This document shows positions 6,404-6,874 of a DNA stretch of 6,874 bases, one piece after another. Positions within the stretch are counted from its first letter, which is position 1. Each line of letters starts with the position of its first letter. Under the pieces are notes generated by a model. It did no database searches. It saw only the letters and a program-made list of their open reading frames with translations, and had not been told where the DNA came from. This DNA is from Hellea balneolensis (GTDB lineage Bacteria > Pseudomonadota > Alphaproteobacteria > Caulobacterales > Maricaulaceae): contig QIKS01000060.1 in NCBI GenBank assembly GCA_003233025.1, positions 1 to 6,874 on the forward strand, read 5' to 3'. Made by a program: the position numbers and the translations under genes.

Positions 6404-6444
6404 GCAAAGGCGATTTTTTGCCGCGTAAGCAAAGGCTAATTTTG
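6395..6444 (+). repeat. Imperfect 25-base tandem repeat spanning the permease stop codon
   Basis: Copy 1 (6395-6419) and copy 2 (6420-6444) match at 21 of 25 positions and share the 14-base core GCGTAAGCAAAGGC. Copy 1 carries the permease's TAA stop (6401-6403), and copy 2 lies wholly in the 53-base gap before the outer-membrane gene. The 25-base period shifts the frame, so the second copy does not extend the protein. A short GCAAA/TTTGC inverted match exists here, but it is too weak to call a terminator. Confidence 0.65.
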
Positions 6445-6456
6445 AAAGGAAATATC

Positions 6457-6874
6457 ATGCGTAATTTACGTTTATCCGTCTCTACATTGGCGATTGCCGT
6501 TTTTCTCACGGGCTGCGGAACCACATCCGAAGTTGTCAACCAAGAAGCCACGTCCATAGCGCAATCAAGCATTGCTAACGCTAATGTGCCTACAGATTGG
6601 GCCGCCGTTGGTAAACGGGTTGGAGATGTTCAGGTCGGTTGGGTGAAAACCCTTGGCGATCGCACCCTGTCCAAATTGGTTAGCGAAGCGCAAACCAACA
6701 ATAGAAATCTACAAGCATCTGCGGCCAATGTGGAGCGGTCCTGGGCGCTGGCAAAACAGGCTGGCGCGGAATTGTCCCCTCAAGTGGGAATAAGCGCTGG
6801 CGGTGGCGGTGGCGGCGCAGGCAATGGCGGCGGTAGCGGCAATTTCAATCTTGGCGTACAGGCCAGTTGGGAAC
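6457..6874 (+). CDS. Outer-membrane efflux lipoprotein (NodT/TolC family), N-terminal part only
   Basis: The window ends inside this gene; 139 residues are visible. It starts with a lipoprotein signal peptide whose lipobox FLTGC places the lipidated Cys at residue 20. It continues with the NodT-type outer-membrane factor pattern: VPTDW, then VGWVKTLGDRTLSKLVSEAQTNNRNLQASAANVERS (a Leu/Asn-rich first helix of the alpha-barrel), ELSPQVGISAG, and LGVQASWE where the family usually reads SWExD. These proteins form a trimeric channel through the outer membrane that docks to the adaptor and permease. GAAAGGA at 6444-6450 lies six bases before the ATG. Its place directly after the permease completes a tripartite pump. 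An unusually Gly-rich stretch (residues 115-128) occupies the first loop region, where the first extracellular beta-strands are expected. Confidence 0.88.
   Translation, partial: MRNLRLSVSTLAIAVFLTGCGTTSEVVNQEATSIAQSSIANANVPTDWAAVGKRVGDVQVGWVKTLGDRTLSKLVSEAQTNNRNLQASAANVERSWALAKQAGAELSPQVGISAGGGGGGAGNGGGSGNFNLGVQASWE
6799..6840 (+). repeat. Gly-codon simple repeat (GGC/GGT) in the outer-membrane factor gene
   Basis: Fourteen codons, mostly GGC and GGT, encode GGGGGGAGNGGGSG. The tract is GC-rich compared with its surroundings and is a site where slipped-strand changes of 3 or 6 bases could vary the loop length without breaking the frame. In the protein it falls just before the LGVQASWE segment, in or near the first beta-barrel loop. 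Confidence 0.7.

Overview
The window looks like chromosomal DNA of an alphaproteobacterium, possibly a marine or environmental one. This rests on four things: a full CtrA-type box (TTAA-N7-TTAAC) in an intergenic region, an XRE/S24 regulator of a style common in that class, TTAACC-rich intergenic DNA, and middling GC content judged by eye. No genus can be named. I see no tRNA, rRNA, CRISPR array, insertion sequence or integrase.

The left part (about 1-1155) is read on the minus strand. A predicted XRE/S24-type transcriptional regulator (1155-373) is followed after 27 bases by the start of a small K+-channel-like membrane protein (345 to the left edge, incomplete). The regulator keeps the S24 (LexA/CI C-terminal) fold signature, but Asn and Gln occupy the positions of the catalytic Ser and Lys. 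It is therefore probably a non-cleaving DNA-binding sensor or repressor.

A 142-base divergent region (1156-1297) holds candidate promoters on both strands, three phased ACAA-containing repeats and a palindromic CtrA-type box just upstream of the next gene's ribosome binding site.

The right part (1298-6874) is all on the plus strand: a small exported basic protein with two cysteines (1298-1702), a small lipoprotein resembling HdeA-like acid-stress proteins (1765-2127), and a tripartite RND efflux operon. The operon encodes a lipoprotein periplasmic adaptor (2231-3337), an inner-membrane RND permease (3347-6403) and an outer-membrane NodT/TolC-family lipoprotein (6457 to the right edge, incomplete). 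Together these would form a proton-driven pump from inner membrane or periplasm to the outside. No dedicated regulator is adjacent to the pump within the window.

The most notable points are the S24-like regulator lacking its protease dyad, the D-to-N and T-to-G differences from AcrB in the permease proton-relay region, the two-way CtrA box, and short tandem duplications in each of the three larger plus-strand gene gaps, two of which overlap the upstream stop codon. I do not see a clearly new multi-gene system. The pump is a standard type, and the novelty lies in these details.
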